A stretch of DNA of 64,000 nucleotides, from NCBI GenBank assembly GCA_963556695.1, contig CAUWAG010000018.1, forward strand, positions 2,046,001 to 2,110,000. Reading direction: 5' to 3'. Source of the stretch: Anthostomella pinea. Lineage: Eukaryota > Ascomycota > Sordariomycetes > Xylariales > Xylariaceae. A model generated the notes under the pieces. It made no database searches and was not told the origin of the DNA. It was given only the letters and a program-made list of their open reading frames with translations. Of the stretch, positions 33,001-44,372 are shown piece by piece. The position numbers and the translations under genes were made by a program. Numbering within the stretch: position 1 is the first letter of the stretch; every line of letters starts with the position of its first letter.

Positions 33001-35649
33001 ACTTCGATTCCGACAGATGACGACTCTGCTTTTGGCCTGCGCGCGGACAATGGCAAGATTGTCATGTACTTTCAGAGTCCGAAGAAGACAGACGTGATAT
33101 CAGCAATTCGAGCAGCCAAGACAAAGTACGGCAAGGATACTCGCACCATGAAGTCATTCGAAAGGCTCATCCGGCCAAAAGACGTGCCTGGGACACTCTT
33201 GAACCTGGCGCTCACAAACCTCGCCGCACCCGATCCCGTGCTTCGCATTTCCTCCTATAATTTGCTCGGAGCTCTTTGCCAGGCTTTCAACTTCAAGGCG
33301 GCTTCCAAGTTCATGTGCATTCAAGGTGAGCTCCAGCTCAAACTGCAGTGTCTGTGACAGCATGGCTAACCCTACATGCAGATGTGTCCATCCCTCAGGA
33401 TCCTAATCAGTTTATCATAAACATGAGCAAGACCTTGGCCCAAGAAGAGCCGCAAATGACGTCTGATTTCCTGAATGAGTTCTTTGTTGGCTGGGAAAGT
33501 TTTTCCGATGAACAGAAGCCACTGAGTCTCGCATACATGGCCCAGTGGCTGCCCAGCCTACGCACTTCACTCCTTGGCGATGAGACAGACAGCGAGAAGG
33601 GCAGGGAGAGAATAGCTGCCATATTTCGAAAGCTGATCGATGTAGCGGTCATGGATCCTACCTTGACTCTTACTCTGGAATACGCAGTTTGGCCTGCGAT
33701 ATACAAGGACGAAATCCTGTTGGACATCTTCATCGAGGAGGTAATAAAGGCAGCCCTGGCCGTGGGACTATACGATGAGCATAGCCAGGCTCTCAACTCG
33801 ATTGTGACAGCTATCGGGACTATCACGCTTCGTGGAAAGGTCATATCTCGCCTCCGAAAAGCTTTGAACCGATCCTCGCTCCGGCCCACCAAATACCTCC
33901 CTGACAATGCTGTTTGGGGCGAGGTCTGTATCCTACTTCGGTTTTGCCTCTCGTTGTCATTCGACTGCGGTGTCCAGTCGCAGCTCTACCTTCCCGAGAT
34001 ATTCCATGTTGTCACCATGATAGCAAACACGGGCGCACCCGATATTCGATCAATGGTCCATCGGCTTTTGATCAATTCCATCCACGCGGCGTGTACCTCG
34101 TTCAAAGTAGACGATGCCAAACTGGCTAAGCTGCGTGCTACCCTCGAACTCATATCAGAGCCAAGGAGTGATATCTTCACAGCTCCCTCCGACCTACTGC
34201 GAGACGGCGTCTCAATCGCAACGACCTATGAGTCAGGGCTGGTCCTCGCTGCCACTGAAAGCCTTGCCTCGTTGCTCTTCGAGACGTGTGCTGTTGCTGC
34301 CCCGTCTGTCGATATGGCCAACGCTTGGCGATCGAGATGGATGAGCCTGGTCGCCAGCACTGCTTTCCAGAACAACCCTGCCATTCAGCCTCGGGCTTTC
34401 ACGGTGATGGGCTGTCTAGCTCGGGAGGAAGTCGATGATGACCTGCTTTACCAGGTCCTTGTAGCGCTTCGGAATAGCGTTGCGCGATTTGGAGACGAGA
34501 GCAGTAGCGACATGCTTGTCGCTGTTGTGACATCCTTGTCCAAGATGATTGGAAAGCTGACTGGTGCATCTCGTTATGGGTTGCAGCTATTCTGGCTCGC
34601 GATATCGCTCATTCGCCTGGTGCCTACCACCCGTCTTTTCAACTGCACTGCACTCTTCTTGGAGGCTGTGCTTAACAACATTGGCACCTCGGCCGAGTTG
34701 AGGAGCGAGAAGATGCCCCAGATCCTGCTACAAGGTCGGGGTCAACTGGAAGAGGCGACACTTCCACTGGACGACGTCTATGGCATCCATTTCACGCCAG
34801 ACAACTTCCATTTTGCGATATGCGCTTGTCTCGTGCGAGGGCTTACCGATCCCCTTACGAAGGCGTCTGCCTTGCGAGTCCTCTCTGCATTCCTTGAGAT
34901 CACGGCCGACGGCTCTTCGAACAGGGCATCAAGAAACTTCTCCACGGCGTTGCGTGGGTCTCCTTACCTGGCTCTCATTCAAGCCAGATCTGCCACTGCC
35001 GAGGACGTGAAGGAATGTCTCTGGTCGGCCGGGATTAATCCCGTCAGCGTGGCCAATCTCAATCCCACGCGGACACTGGCAGATCTTACCAACATCAAGG
35101 ACAGGGACATTCTACTGAACACCGCGATTGAGCTTGTTGACTTCCAAACGCTGGAAGATCCCATCCAGGCTCATACGATGGCCTGGCTGGTCAAATTAGC
35201 GACCGAGAGACCGAAAGTCATCGTGCACTTGTCAGTTTATTCTCAATCGCCTTGTCGCGTGATGGATTATGGGCATTAATACTGATCAATGCTCAATAGA
35301 TGTCCGACCATCGCTGCGCTTCTCGACGAAGTACTACTCCAGGCGCAAAACTCGTCGACGTTGAAGACGGGACATGTCTTGCTCCGCGCACTATCGACGC
35401 ACGCTAGGCTCGCAGCCGCTTTAGACGGCGAGGACAATCTAACCGATATATTGGAGGACATGGGGTTCGAGGGGCTGTGGCGTTCGAGCTCCTTCAGCCA
35501 GACGCAGGACCACGACAGGCAGCTCTTTGCACTGACAGAGAAGCTAATCGAGGTTAGTGTTACCCGTCTCTTCCGGACTCGGTGACCATTGGGATCCGGA
35601 CTGCAGACACGCTGAATACTGACAATATGGGTAGCTTATTATCATCTAA
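27064..35649 (+). CDS. Neurofibromin/IRA-type Ras GTPase-activating protein
   Basis: Fifteen inferred exons add up to 7734 nt, or 2577 aa, with every junction in frame: 27064-27117, 27191-28702, 28753-29105, 29158-29272, 29326-30858, 30918-31077, 31126-31415, 31468-31755, 31810-32184, 32237-32323, 32428-32600, 32649-33325, 33382-35230, 35300-35552, 35635-35649. The GAP domain lies at about 1200-1435. Its arginine-finger segment is ELLRRNCVATKMLSLYAKWK (finger Arg near 1250) and it carries the FLRFFCPAIVAPE signature near 1361. A SEC14-like lipid-binding and PH-like module follows (about 1500-1740: IASRLWNKPFGLLIDATCYN). Long helical HEAT-like regions flank both. The protein accelerates GTP hydrolysis on Ras and so damps Ras/cAMP signalling. 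Length matches fungal neurofibromin homologues. Confidence 0.95.
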
Positions 35650-37746
35650 GAGCCAGTCGAAGAAGGAACGGCGTGCCAATGTGGAGTTGGATTCTTGGCG
35701 ACCGGGAGCTGATGATGCTCTTTGAACAGGATGAAAGTGTGTTTGGGAGGAGACAGACCTGTTGGAGGATAGGATATGGTCACCAATCTTTGGAGAATCG
35801 CGGAAAAGAGGACAGGAGATGGAGAAGTGAAGTGAAGGGAAGTGATCACGCCCGTATATGACCTGAAAAGCATAGCATAGCATAGCCGAGAGATGAAATT
35901 CAGAGACTTCAAATTGTGAACGCTGTGTGCATGCCCAAGTGATGCTGGGTACTAGGGCGGTATGGTTTTGTCACGGATGATGGTGTCATGAAGAATTAAG
36001 CTGGGGAACAGAGAAAAGATTAGAGGGTCGACGAGCTTGGTATGATGCTCGGGACCTCGTCTCTTGAGGCTTCGGTCCGCTACGTTTGGCTCTGTGGCGT
36101 GGAGGATTTTTATACACGGCTCGAGAAAGTCAGCGTGTGCGGTTTACTGGTAGTGAATTTTGCGTGGAAGGGAGTACTGTGGTAGCGCTTGGGTTATCGG
36201 GAGGGGCTCAGGGGGAAGAGGTAAGGGGCGAAATAAAGGAGCCGGCTGGGAGTGACGGGGTGAAGGTGGAGGTGGAAGGGGAAAAGAGGGTTGGGTGTGG
36301 GGGGGAAATGATAGGAGAGAAGCACGTTACTTAGTTCCTGTGGGGACCTATCACCTTTCCACCGGGCAACGATCTTACTCTCCGGTGAAGAGCAATAACA
36401 GCAGACTGGTAAACGTTATCGAAGACTCAGTGATTGGTCACCGCCTTCTATGAGCCGGCTATTCCTGCGGATGCTGCCGGCTGAACCCTAGGACATACGT
36501 GGCAGCTTGCCTCCCGTAAGATTTCATCCTAGTGTGACTGGTCTTGCGACGGGGTTTGGTATCGAATTGTTGGAGGAGCTTATTTAGAGAGTGTTATCCC
36601 GAAGATGGGGGGCGGGGCTTAGGGCGCTGTCGTGTTGGAAGATCTGGTGATGTACTTGAGCGGAGGGGCTTTAGGTACCCATTGGTTTCCTAGAACAGAC
36701 AGTGGGAGACACTCGAAGCCTCTGAGAGGTACTGGTTTTTCGTGTGTTTATTCGTACCTTGTCGAATGGTCAAAGGGACGCGAACAGGAACGGGTCTTGG
36801 GATTCCGACTCACTCGCTGATACTTAATTCGAAATATAGTGGTGGGTTATCTATGTTGCTTTTTAGAGTGACGTGCTCGGTATGATACAGGATATTCCCG
36901 CTGGATCTCCTGGTGCATGGCGACTGATGCCGCCGTTGTTCATACGGTTCTGGTTTCTTCTTTCTTCAACAATTTTTTTTCCACGCGAGTTTTTCGACCT
37001 TGAGTTCCTGCTTGAGAGACGGCGTCGTTCGAACAGGCATAGATCCTCATACGGGTTCACCAGCCCGGGCGTAAACGCTGGTCATATTCTGGCCGGTAAT
37101 GCTGCTTATCATGAAGTCGTCAGCACGGGTGATGTGGGGCATCGTAGCAGCATGAGGGGGACCACAGCTTATTGGCGTATGTGCGAAGCTGAAGGTCTTG
37201 GCTTCGTGGAGTCGTCGTCGTCGGTGGCGAGTTTTTGAGGTGTTCACGGGGGGTTAGTCGGCTGGGTCGTGGGTGGGACAAGGTTGTCAGGCTAGAGGGT
37301 TGTGTTCACGTCCGGAGATTGTTTCCGTGTCAAATGTCGAGTGGATTTTGTAGTAGATACGTCTTCAGCGTGTTTCAGAGGCTAGCCTTTACTCTTTGAC
37401 GGCCGATTAGGCGCTGGCTGTACTCAACTACTTATAAGGATGTCTCCATATGTGTTCAAATCTTCGTAAGATCTTCTTCTCTACCGATGAGGCTGTACAC
37501 AGTCCCGAACTTGGTACATACATATGTGAGGGTACGTACGGAGTGCATACAATTCCGTATGCGTTCTATTGTGCTACATTTCCATGTCCTCATCGCTTGT
37601 CATGGGTACGTACCTAGAGACGTACCGTGCCACCCTATGTGTATATAACCAGGTCTGGACCCCCAGCTACTTTTTTTCCTTCCTCTTCCTTCTTTAACAG
37701 GTACAATATACATTGGTCTACATATCAAGCTCTTCGGGTTCATCCC
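35650..37746. other. Intergenic region after the RasGAP gene
   Basis: This is about 2.1 kb between convergent genes. It contains purine-rich stretches (36.1-36.3 kb, GGGAG/GGAAG-type). No coding region with family support was found. The 121-aa frame at 36873-37238 is Arg/Ser-rich and looks fortuitous. Confidence 0.5.
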
Positions 37747-38364
37747 TTAGACCTTGTTCGTTACATCGCTATCCTCGGCAACGTTGCGGCGAAAGATATC
37801 TTGCAACACGGCAATATTTCTGGCGGCGCCCAGCTCGTCTAGCCTCCTAGCAAGCTGCTGTTTGTCATGTTTCCAGTGGCTCTCGTCGAGCGGGCAATCA
37901 ACCGGTATCTCACCTCCATGGAGTTCCGAAAAGCCAGAGGGGCTGAGGGAGACGATGTCGCGGGGTGTGAGCTGCTTGACGGACATGGACGCCGCCATGT
38001 CGTTAACCTCTGCGCCGGCCTCGACTAGGCGCTCCATGGTGTCGACTCGGCCGTGCTTCGCGGCCCTGCGTGTATGTTAAAATTGCGTTCTAAACACCGT
38101 ACAGACAATTTCTAGATGAAGAAGGGAAGAGCAGAACAAGGCTTGTTCTCGAATACAAGGCCCCGTGTCCTGGAATGGGATGTTTCATCTGTACCAGAGA
38201 AAGGCACTCGCGACGTCCTTGTTGACATTGAACTTGTACAGCAGGGGGTTGATGATGGCGTGGTACTGCTTGTTCGTGGCGGCAAACGCTGCCTTCTCAC
38301 GGGCATGGCAGCATCCTGCGATCAGAGCAATCAACTCATTGGAAAGCTGGTCTAAAGAGCCCAT
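37747..38364 (-). CDS. Small F-box-like protein with ankyrin-like C-terminal part
   Basis: The minus-strand exons 38364-38195 and 38065-37747 give 162 aa. The N-terminus MGSLDQLSNELIALIAGCCH and the following AAFAATNKQYHAIINPLLYK match the fungal F-box pattern (Leu-Pro/Ser-x-Glu-Leu ... asn-lys-x-hydrophobic ... ProLeuLeuTyr). After the intron, WAAKHGRVDTMERLVEAGAE is a typical ankyrin helix pair, but no full run of repeats follows. The rest is acidic and helical (ESHWKHDKQQLARRLDEL). Fungal F-box/ankyrin proteins are usually much longer, so this is either a short paralogue or a C-terminally truncated copy. F-box proteins recruit substrates to SCF ubiquitin ligases; the target is unknown. Confidence 0.7.
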
Positions 38365-39168
38365 GTTGGTAACCTGAACTGTCGTGTAATGAAGAGAGGT
38401 TCGCAGCCGAAGCGGTATACCGGTATGGGAAAGATTACTTATCGTGTGTGGTTTGATTGTGGGTGGTAATGATGGTGGAAAGCACGTTCTCGAGGTCTGC
38501 TAGTGACGTGAGATACAGTGGATTTTCACGGTGCAACGCACCTGCCCAACATGTGATACGGAAAACTGCATGAAGCACCTTCTCAGTGTTCTTAAAACCA
38601 ATACGACTTATGCATCGTCGTCCTTACGAACGGGTGGTCAGTGCTAGCCATGGCCTTGTGGCTCCTCAACCCATTTTCCAGCCACAATGACGGATGGGTC
38701 ACGGACCAGGATACAAGGTACCTTGGAGCCCAACGGGTACCCGTTTGTACCTGATTTGTACCCAACTGGGATGATAGCTACTTCTGGGATGGGGACACCA
38801 CCCATCCCTTCTTTCAATCAAGCAACTTCCAGAATACAGACCAATAGCCACAATTCGTGACCCTGGTCCTTATTCTGCATACCGCTACCACAAGGCACAG
38901 CCTGTTATCCAATCACCACCGTTTGATACAGGCATTGATTCCCATCAAGCGCATCGACGAGTATGATTCTTATTATTAACCTCCAAGTTCTCGCTCATAT
39001 CCTTTGGTAGCATCTGCATCCCATCTTTGCGGCACACCTTCACATCGAAAGTGCGCCATTGACCATAAGGTCTGCTCATCGCATAAGTCTTTCATGCGCA
39101 AGTGCCAAACAGCAGTATCTAGTAAGACAAGAGCTGGCCGGCCTCTACCTTCGGCCTCATTCTCGCCC
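38365..39168. other. Intergenic region
   Basis: This is about 800 bp upstream of the F-box-like gene and downstream of the 445-aa minus-strand gene. One frame in 38976-39170 (minus) is open and might be a continuation of the 445-aa gene after a frame change; otherwise nothing was recognised. Confidence 0.45.
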
Positions 39169-40506
39169 TTAAGACCCGGAGTCCGGCTCCACCTGGAGGC
39201 ACCACTGGCGGCTCGGGTTGATCCTGCCTGATTGGATATCTGGAAGACCGAGGTGGATGTCCCGAGAGTATGCCGTGACGATACACGGCGCCTCCCCCTC
39301 CTCGCCGGGCATTGTGCACCGCCACATGTTGATGAGCGCCGGGCGCGGACTGGACTGCGGCGTGCGGTGGAACCAAGGCCCTTGAGCATTTAGTTTTCCA
39401 TGCGTCCTCCCCTCTACGTTATGGAAGAATTCGTTATGCTGATGGCGCGTCTGGAATTGGAGGCAAGCGCACGTGGGTGAGCTGAAGCACTTCATCTCCG
39501 GAAGAGCTCTGGGAGTTGTTGTGTCTGGTGCGATGTGGCGGGCGGCATCACGCCGGTATCTTTTGAAGACGGCGTGAAGCTCGGAGACATCGATACGTCC
39601 TTTGTGATGGCGCGCGAAGGCGGATATCTTGCTGTGCGGCGCCCAATGGAGACGCAGCACGAAGTCACCGTCCTTGTCGTGGATGATCTTCGCTTGTGGA
39701 CAGGTGGGCACTCGGGAACGGTCGCCGCAGTGGAAGTTGTGGCTCCTATTCTCGCAGTGGATGAAATCAGATGCCTGTGACGATAAGGGGCCAAGCTCCA
39801 TTGGCTCCTTGACCGCGGTTTCGACGTCGGCCCACTTGATCTGAACATGGTCACAGAGCCGTATGGACGCGTTCCTCCCGGTGCACACTCTTATATCCCG
39901 CGACTTGCCCTTCTCGTCGGGAGAGAAAGCTCTGGCAAGATGATCTTCTTTGCAGCCGGCGCAGTGGAGGTATTCCTGGCCAAGACCAGACGCGTTGTAC
40001 CCCCGACTATACTGGACGGCTTGGAGGTTTCTTAACCTCTTCAAGGCGTCCTCCAGATCGGCATTCGCATCTTCTACCTTCTTTCGCCAACGTTGTTCAC
40101 CAAAGAAGTCTCTGTAAGCAGTCTTGAGGTTGAATATGGAGTGTACACCAAGTCGCGTGGGCTCTCGACTGCGGGCGTCGGAAGCACTGTCCAGTCGGGC
40201 GCGTATCTCTTTGACTGCTATGCTTGCGATGCACGCATCGAGGCCCAGCGTCGCTGTCGGAGTCGGGACATGCCCATGCACGCGAGGGTTTACGTGCCGG
40301 TCATCACTCTCTTGTTCGTCACCAGCCGTGGTTTCGTTGCTCGTAAACGACCTCTTGTGTTCTTCTTGGTGGCGTGGCCGCAGTGACTGCTGCGAGGGAT
40401 CGTCGTGTAAGAGTCCGACCGCGTCATCATCACCAAGCGATGTCCGGCGTTTGCGAGACTGAAAACGTCTCGAGGGATGTAGTATATTCTCTAGCCAAGG
40501 CACCAT
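39169..40506 (-). CDS. Uncharacterised fungal protein with Cys/His cluster
   Basis: A single open frame encodes 445 aa from MVPWLENILHPSRRF. I do not recognise a characterised family. The central part carries a conserved-looking zinc-finger-like cluster, LHCAGCKEDHLARAFSPDE, then RVCTGRNASIRLCDHVQIKW (Cys-x2-Cys-x3-His ... Cys ... Cys-x-His). Further Cys/His residues follow (HCENRSHNFHCGD, CFSSPTCACLQF). This arrangement resembles a group of uncharacterised filamentous-fungal proteins, a link from memory only. The N-terminus is basic and Ser/Arg-rich; a coiled-coil-prone stretch (KKVEDANADLEDALKRLRNL) precedes the cluster. The frame ends at WCLQVEPDSGS, while a protein-like segment continues in another frame to about 38976, so the C-terminus may be altered. 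Confidence 0.65.
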   Translation of the reverse strand: MVPWLENILHPSRRFQSRKRRTSLGDDDAVGLLHDDPSQQSLRPRHQEEHKRSFTSNETTAGDEQESDDRHVNPRVHGHVPTPTATLGLDACIASIAVKEIRARLDSASDARSREPTRLGVHSIFNLKTAYRDFFGEQRWRKKVEDANADLEDALKRLRNLQAVQYSRGYNASGLGQEYLHCAGCKEDHLARAFSPDEKGKSRDIRVCTGRNASIRLCDHVQIKWADVETAVKEPMELGPLSSQASDFIHCENRSHNFHCGDRSRVPTCPQAKIIHDKDGDFVLRLHWAPHSKISAFARHHKGRIDVSELHAVFKRYRRDAARHIAPDTTTPRALPEMKCFSSPTCACLQFQTRHQHNEFFHNVEGRTHGKLNAQGPWFHRTPQSSPRPALINMWRCTMPGEEGEAPCIVTAYSRDIHLGLPDIQSGRINPSRQWCLQVEPDSGS

Positions 40507-41071
40507 GGTGACTTCTTTCTGTCTACGGCGCTGCGTTGAGAAAATCGACCGTTATGGAGTAAGGTATGACAAAATACTTTTCTCTTCGTTTTCAGCGATG
40601 TTGTGACCTTGATGGACCAAAAAAAAAAACCCTCGAATGGTTCAGACCCCGAAAGCGGCACGTGTCTGTCGAGCGAACGCAATTAATTGACGTACACATT
40701 TGGGCCTAGACGAAGAGGAGTGTTGATACCCATAGCAACCAATTCACATGTTTTCGCAAATCCCCTTATTCTTGACTCGAGCCGGTTCTACGCCCTCTCC
40801 TCTCCTATACACGGCTGATCATTCGCACACGGTCTAAAGATTGGTGCCGGGCCAACGCGTCAGCTGTCAGGAGGAAATGGTAACAGCTGACACCTCCCAA
40901 GGTAAACAAACTACTTAAAACTCTCTCAAGTTGCCAGTAGGGCAAGCCACCCGAAGTCAAAATCTGGGGGGAAACGGGCCCGACTCCTCTGATCACAACC
41001 CGTCAAACCTTGCTCTACATCAGAACAGCCTCGTCTGACCCCGCCGCACGAGACTTCTAGCAAGCCACGCC
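40507..41071. other. Intergenic region
   Basis: This is about 565 bp between the 445-aa gene start (minus) and the end of the SnoaL-like gene (minus). It includes a ten-base A run near 40620. No gene was seen. Confidence 0.5.
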
Positions 41072-41662
41072 TCACATGTCCCACCCCCCTTCCATCCGCC
41101 CATGCCCATGCCCCTCCACCTCCTCCTTCCTCTTCCTCGCCCTCACCATCAACGCCCTCAGCTGGTCCGTGCCCTTACTATCCAAGAACTCCAACACGTG
41201 CTCGACCTTCTCCCCGTTCTTGTCCATGGCCAGCAACCACATGTACTCGCCCCTGTACTTCCACTCGTCGCCGTCGCCATCACCATTGCTATCCTTCACA
41301 TGCTCGTGGAACTCGGTCTCCGAGTCCGACCAGACGATGACCTGGTTCAGCGACGGGTTGGGCCACAGCTGCTTGACGCGCACGGGGAAGCTGCGAAGCA
41401 GCTCACGCGTCTGGGTCAGGTGGTGGGCGAATGTTTCCCGCGTGAAGGGCCCGGGTGGGTGCAGGGACGCCGGGGCGAAGGTGTGCTTGTAGTTATCGGC
41501 TTGGATCGGGGCGATTGTGTCGGGGTCTAGGGTCTTGAAGACCTTTAGGTAGGCCATTGCGGTGGCGGTCAGGGTTGAGGCCGTCGGCCGGGCTTCTGGT
41601 TGAGGCTCAGATTGCATATCGTGGGAGGTGAGGGCGTCCTTAGTTGGACGGCTCGCATTCAT
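41072..41662 (-). CDS. SnoaL/NTF2-like fold protein
   Basis: The segment from MAYLKVFKTLDPDTIAPIQA to the stop reads as a complete small cone-fold protein of the SnoaL/NTF2-like superfamily as found in filamentous fungi. Landmarks are YKHTFAPASLHPPGPFTRET, VKQLWPNPSLNQVIVWSDSE, WKYRGEYMWLLAMDKNGEKV and EHVLEFLDSKGTDQLRALMV. I chose MNASRPTKD at 41662 (196 aa); 41617 and 41557 are alternative starts and the frame is open further upstream. Superfamily members are small hydrolase-, isomerase- or cyclase-like enzymes or ligand-binding proteins, often beside metabolic genes; the reaction here is unknown. It lies just downstream of, and on the same strand as, a broken MFS transporter gene. Confidence 0.75.
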   Translation of the reverse strand: MNASRPTKDALTSHDMQSEPQPEARPTASTLTATAMAYLKVFKTLDPDTIAPIQADNYKHTFAPASLHPPGPFTRETFAHHLTQTRELLRSFPVRVKQLWPNPSLNQVIVWSDSETEFHEHVKDSNGDGDGDEWKYRGEYMWLLAMDKNGEKVEHVLEFLDSKGTDQLRALMVRARKRKEEVEGHGHGRMEGGWDM

Positions 41663-41830
41663 ATCCGTATGGTTGTGAACATGAGCAAAGATAGCTTCTG
41701 ACATCCACTTGCTATACCCGCAGGCTCTCCCGGACTTAGGGGTTATGAGCACCGAAGCTCCGAGCTTGGTACACATATTGTCGTAGAACAGACTGGGGGT
41801 CGACTTCGTCCTGGACAATAATGCCCTTAC

Positions 41831-43476
41831 TCAAGCGATGGTCCGCCATCTGAGCCCTCGAGTGATGAGGAGCCATGCTATAGGTAGCTCGAATAGCATC
41901 AGTATAGCATATATGGTAAATGTCCAGCCTGAGCCCGACGCATACACCAGCGGTTCGAGAGCGGCGATGAAAGCACCTGCCCCGAGACATCGCACCAGAT
42001 TGTATGCAGCCTGGGCAGTGTCTGATCGGTTAGGGTTGAGATCCGTCAACAGAGTCCCGCACATCTGTCAAAGAATTGAGGTGAGCAACGGGCAATGTGA
42101 AGCTTTGGAGGATTCAGGGACTGGCTCAGCTCACTGTGAAGATGCTAGAAGTTGTGGCGCCCGTCAGGAATTGCATGATCAGCATGACCGAGATGTGCTA
42201 TTTAACAGAATTAGTTAGGGTTTGTCCCATGTAGGTTCGAAGATCACTCACGGCTTCTGCCATCAAAGCAACGCCATACCCAACGGTGCCTACCGCACTG
42301 ATTCCCGTCAAAACGTACACACCTCTTAGCCTAGTAGCTTCGATAGGGAACCCTAAGATATCATCGCCTCGCCGCAGGCCTCCCATTCCCAGCTGCTGAC
42401 ACATTTTACAGTAAGACTTATCCAGCAATGTTCCCGTGACCTTAGAAGCGATTGCTCCCCCAATGCCGGAATGCAGGTATATCAGTCCGGCTTGTAGATA
42501 GTCCAGGTCGTATATATCTATGCACTGTGCGGCCAATGACATCTGGAGTGTCATCTTGACTGCATACGTTATCGAGCCGATGAGGATGACAGAAAGGGAG
42601 CCCCGGTGGAACAGGACCGGAATACAGGACAGCGGGTTGGGGAAGTGATGCCGCCTTTTCTCCTGTATGGCATCGCTTTGATGGTCATCGCTGTGTTGTT
42701 TCCGTACGATCGCTGAAAAGAGGCTCCAGTAGATGCTGCGAACAGGGCGGCTGCCATTCCTGACTAGTTTCCTCTGCGTTTCAGGCAGGAAAAGCAGAAG
42801 GACGATGAAGTGCGTTCCTGTCAGAATCACGAGGAACCAGAGTATCCACCGCCATCCCAGCTTCTCCGTCAATACTCCCCCGAAGACCGGTCCTAGCATG
42901 GGAGCTGTAGTTGTACTGCCAAATGTCAGTCTCTGCTGTCCCTGAAGCTGGTGTCAAAGGCGCATACAGCAGAATCAACGTCCCAACATAAGACCCACAC
43001 TCAGCCACCTCAGCTATATCCGCAACATCACCATACGCAGCCCCATACGTGCCCGACGAACCCGCACTCTGCAACATCCTTAAAACGAGGAGCACCGGAT
43101 AAGACGTCTGCAGCGCCCATGCCGACATTCGCTCCGATCATCAGAACGAACATGAGGATATAGACCGGCCTCCTGCCGCTCTGGTCGGCCATATCGCCCA
43201 TGAAAGCCGGGGCCAGGCCGGCGACAATGAGGTAGGAGGTGACGGTTAGGTTCATGAGGGTTAGGGAGACGTTGAGGTCGCGGGCCATGGGCACCAGGGC
43301 GGGCAGGTTGATGTAGCTGCTCAGGGTGGAGAAGAGGGCCCCGAAGGAGGCGGCGAAGCTGATCCATCGTTTTTGCCATTCTGTGAAGATTGAAAAGGGG
43401 GGTTCGATGGTGGCGTGGTCTGTTGCTTCGCTGTCGTGAGATGGGGTCTTTTCGCCTCCTCTATGTTGGACGACAT
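41831..43476 (-). pseudogene. MFS transporter (DHA1 drug:H+ antiporter type), frameshifted
   Basis: On the minus strand the transporter is nearly complete. It shows EWQKRWISFAASFGALFSTL and SSYINLPALVPMARDLNVSL, the DHA1 motif GDMADQSGRRPVYIL, LRMLQSAGSSGTYGAAYGDV and APMLGPVFGGVLTEKLGWRW. It ends with CLGAGAFIAALEPLVYASGS. Introns are 42967-42916, 42251-42198 and 42134-42065. Two one-base changes break it. The ATG frame at 43476 (MSSNIEEA) must lose or gain a base near 43458 to reach the transporter frame. At 43115-43117 a GGG that should be GG separates NVGM from the ALQTSYPVLL continuation. Such proteins export toxic compounds or polyamines; the substrate is unknown. Both changes involve G runs, so sequencing error must be excluded. 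Confidence 0.8.
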
Positions 43477-43765
43477 GTCGCGATCAGCACGATGTCGAAG
43501 TTCAGGCAATTAAGACGTTCAAGGTGATATTCAAGAGAGGTCATCTAAATATTCAATAGACAGGGCGAAGTAACAGGTCGCCGCCCTCGTTGAATGCAGA
43601 ACTATCACAGCGGGGTAGCACATGCCTGTACCCCCTGGACTTCCTGTTGGTTCTACCCAGCAATATGGAATGCATGCGCCCCGGCACACCTGTACATATA
43701 TACGGGGGCTTCTCCCCCAGAGACCTTCTTCTCTTTTCCTTTCAATTCCAGAACGGTTTGAAATC

Positions 43766-44372
43766 TCACACATTGGCCAGGTGAGTCGTACACGCGAAGC
43801 CGAACACTCCGGTAGGAGACTTTCCCATGCTTCGGCTGTGAAGTGCAGCGACTGCCGTAGCCCATCCTCGCGTACTGGGGACGTCGTCGCGCATATCGAC
43901 GAACTCGCAGATGTAGAAGTGCGTATCGGGCTGAGAGTGGTACGTTCCATACGCAATCGGGCGAGGAACATGTTCGGGGATGAATTCATACAGCGCCTTC
44001 TCGGCCTCGAATGACCCTTTCATCATGTTGTAGCCCACATCGCCAGAAGCGCCCTATACCTTGCGTCAGTACTCATGGTGCGACTCTGTGTGTTGGTGTA
44101 GAGAGGAATACCTTTTGGAAATACACGCATAACCTGCCATCCGGGAGCCTTGCCTCAAATTTGACGGTGTCAACCCAGTCGCTTTCGCCAGAAGACGTCA
44201 CCGAAAGGACTTCGGCCCCCATAGGCAGTGCTAGAAATTGTCAGTCGGAATCTGATCTGAATCGAACATTGAATGAATTCCGACCTGCTATCACGCTTTG
44301 GTCAAGCGTTACACCAGTGTCTAGATGGTCGGCATGGTCCGGTATCGAACCCGCCGTTACCGGAGTCGACAT
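43766..44372 (-). pseudogene. Fructosamine/ketosamine-3-kinase family gene, C-terminal half missing
   Basis: The minus-strand exons 44372-44285, 44230-44112 and 44053-43766 encode MSTPVTAGSIPDHAD, then VLSVTSSGESDWVDTVKFEA, then after introns GASGDVGYNMMKGSFEAEKA and LYEFIPEHVPRPIAYGTYHS. It goes on through THFYICEFVDMRDDVP and ALHSRSMGKSPTGVFGF and then stops at THLANV. This is the N-lobe and start of the C-lobe of the fructosamine-kinase-like phosphotransferase fold, with the ATP-site Lys region. The catalytic HGD-type loop and the rest (about half of a normal 300-plus-residue protein) are absent; the sequence after the stop does not match the family in any frame. The MFS gene begins about 290 bp further on, so a deletion or rearrangement junction is likely near 43.75 kb. 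Confidence 0.72.

Noticed and set aside
36873..37238. 121-aa plus-strand frame
   Set aside because: No family resemblance, and an equally open frame lies on the opposite strand; probably fortuitous.
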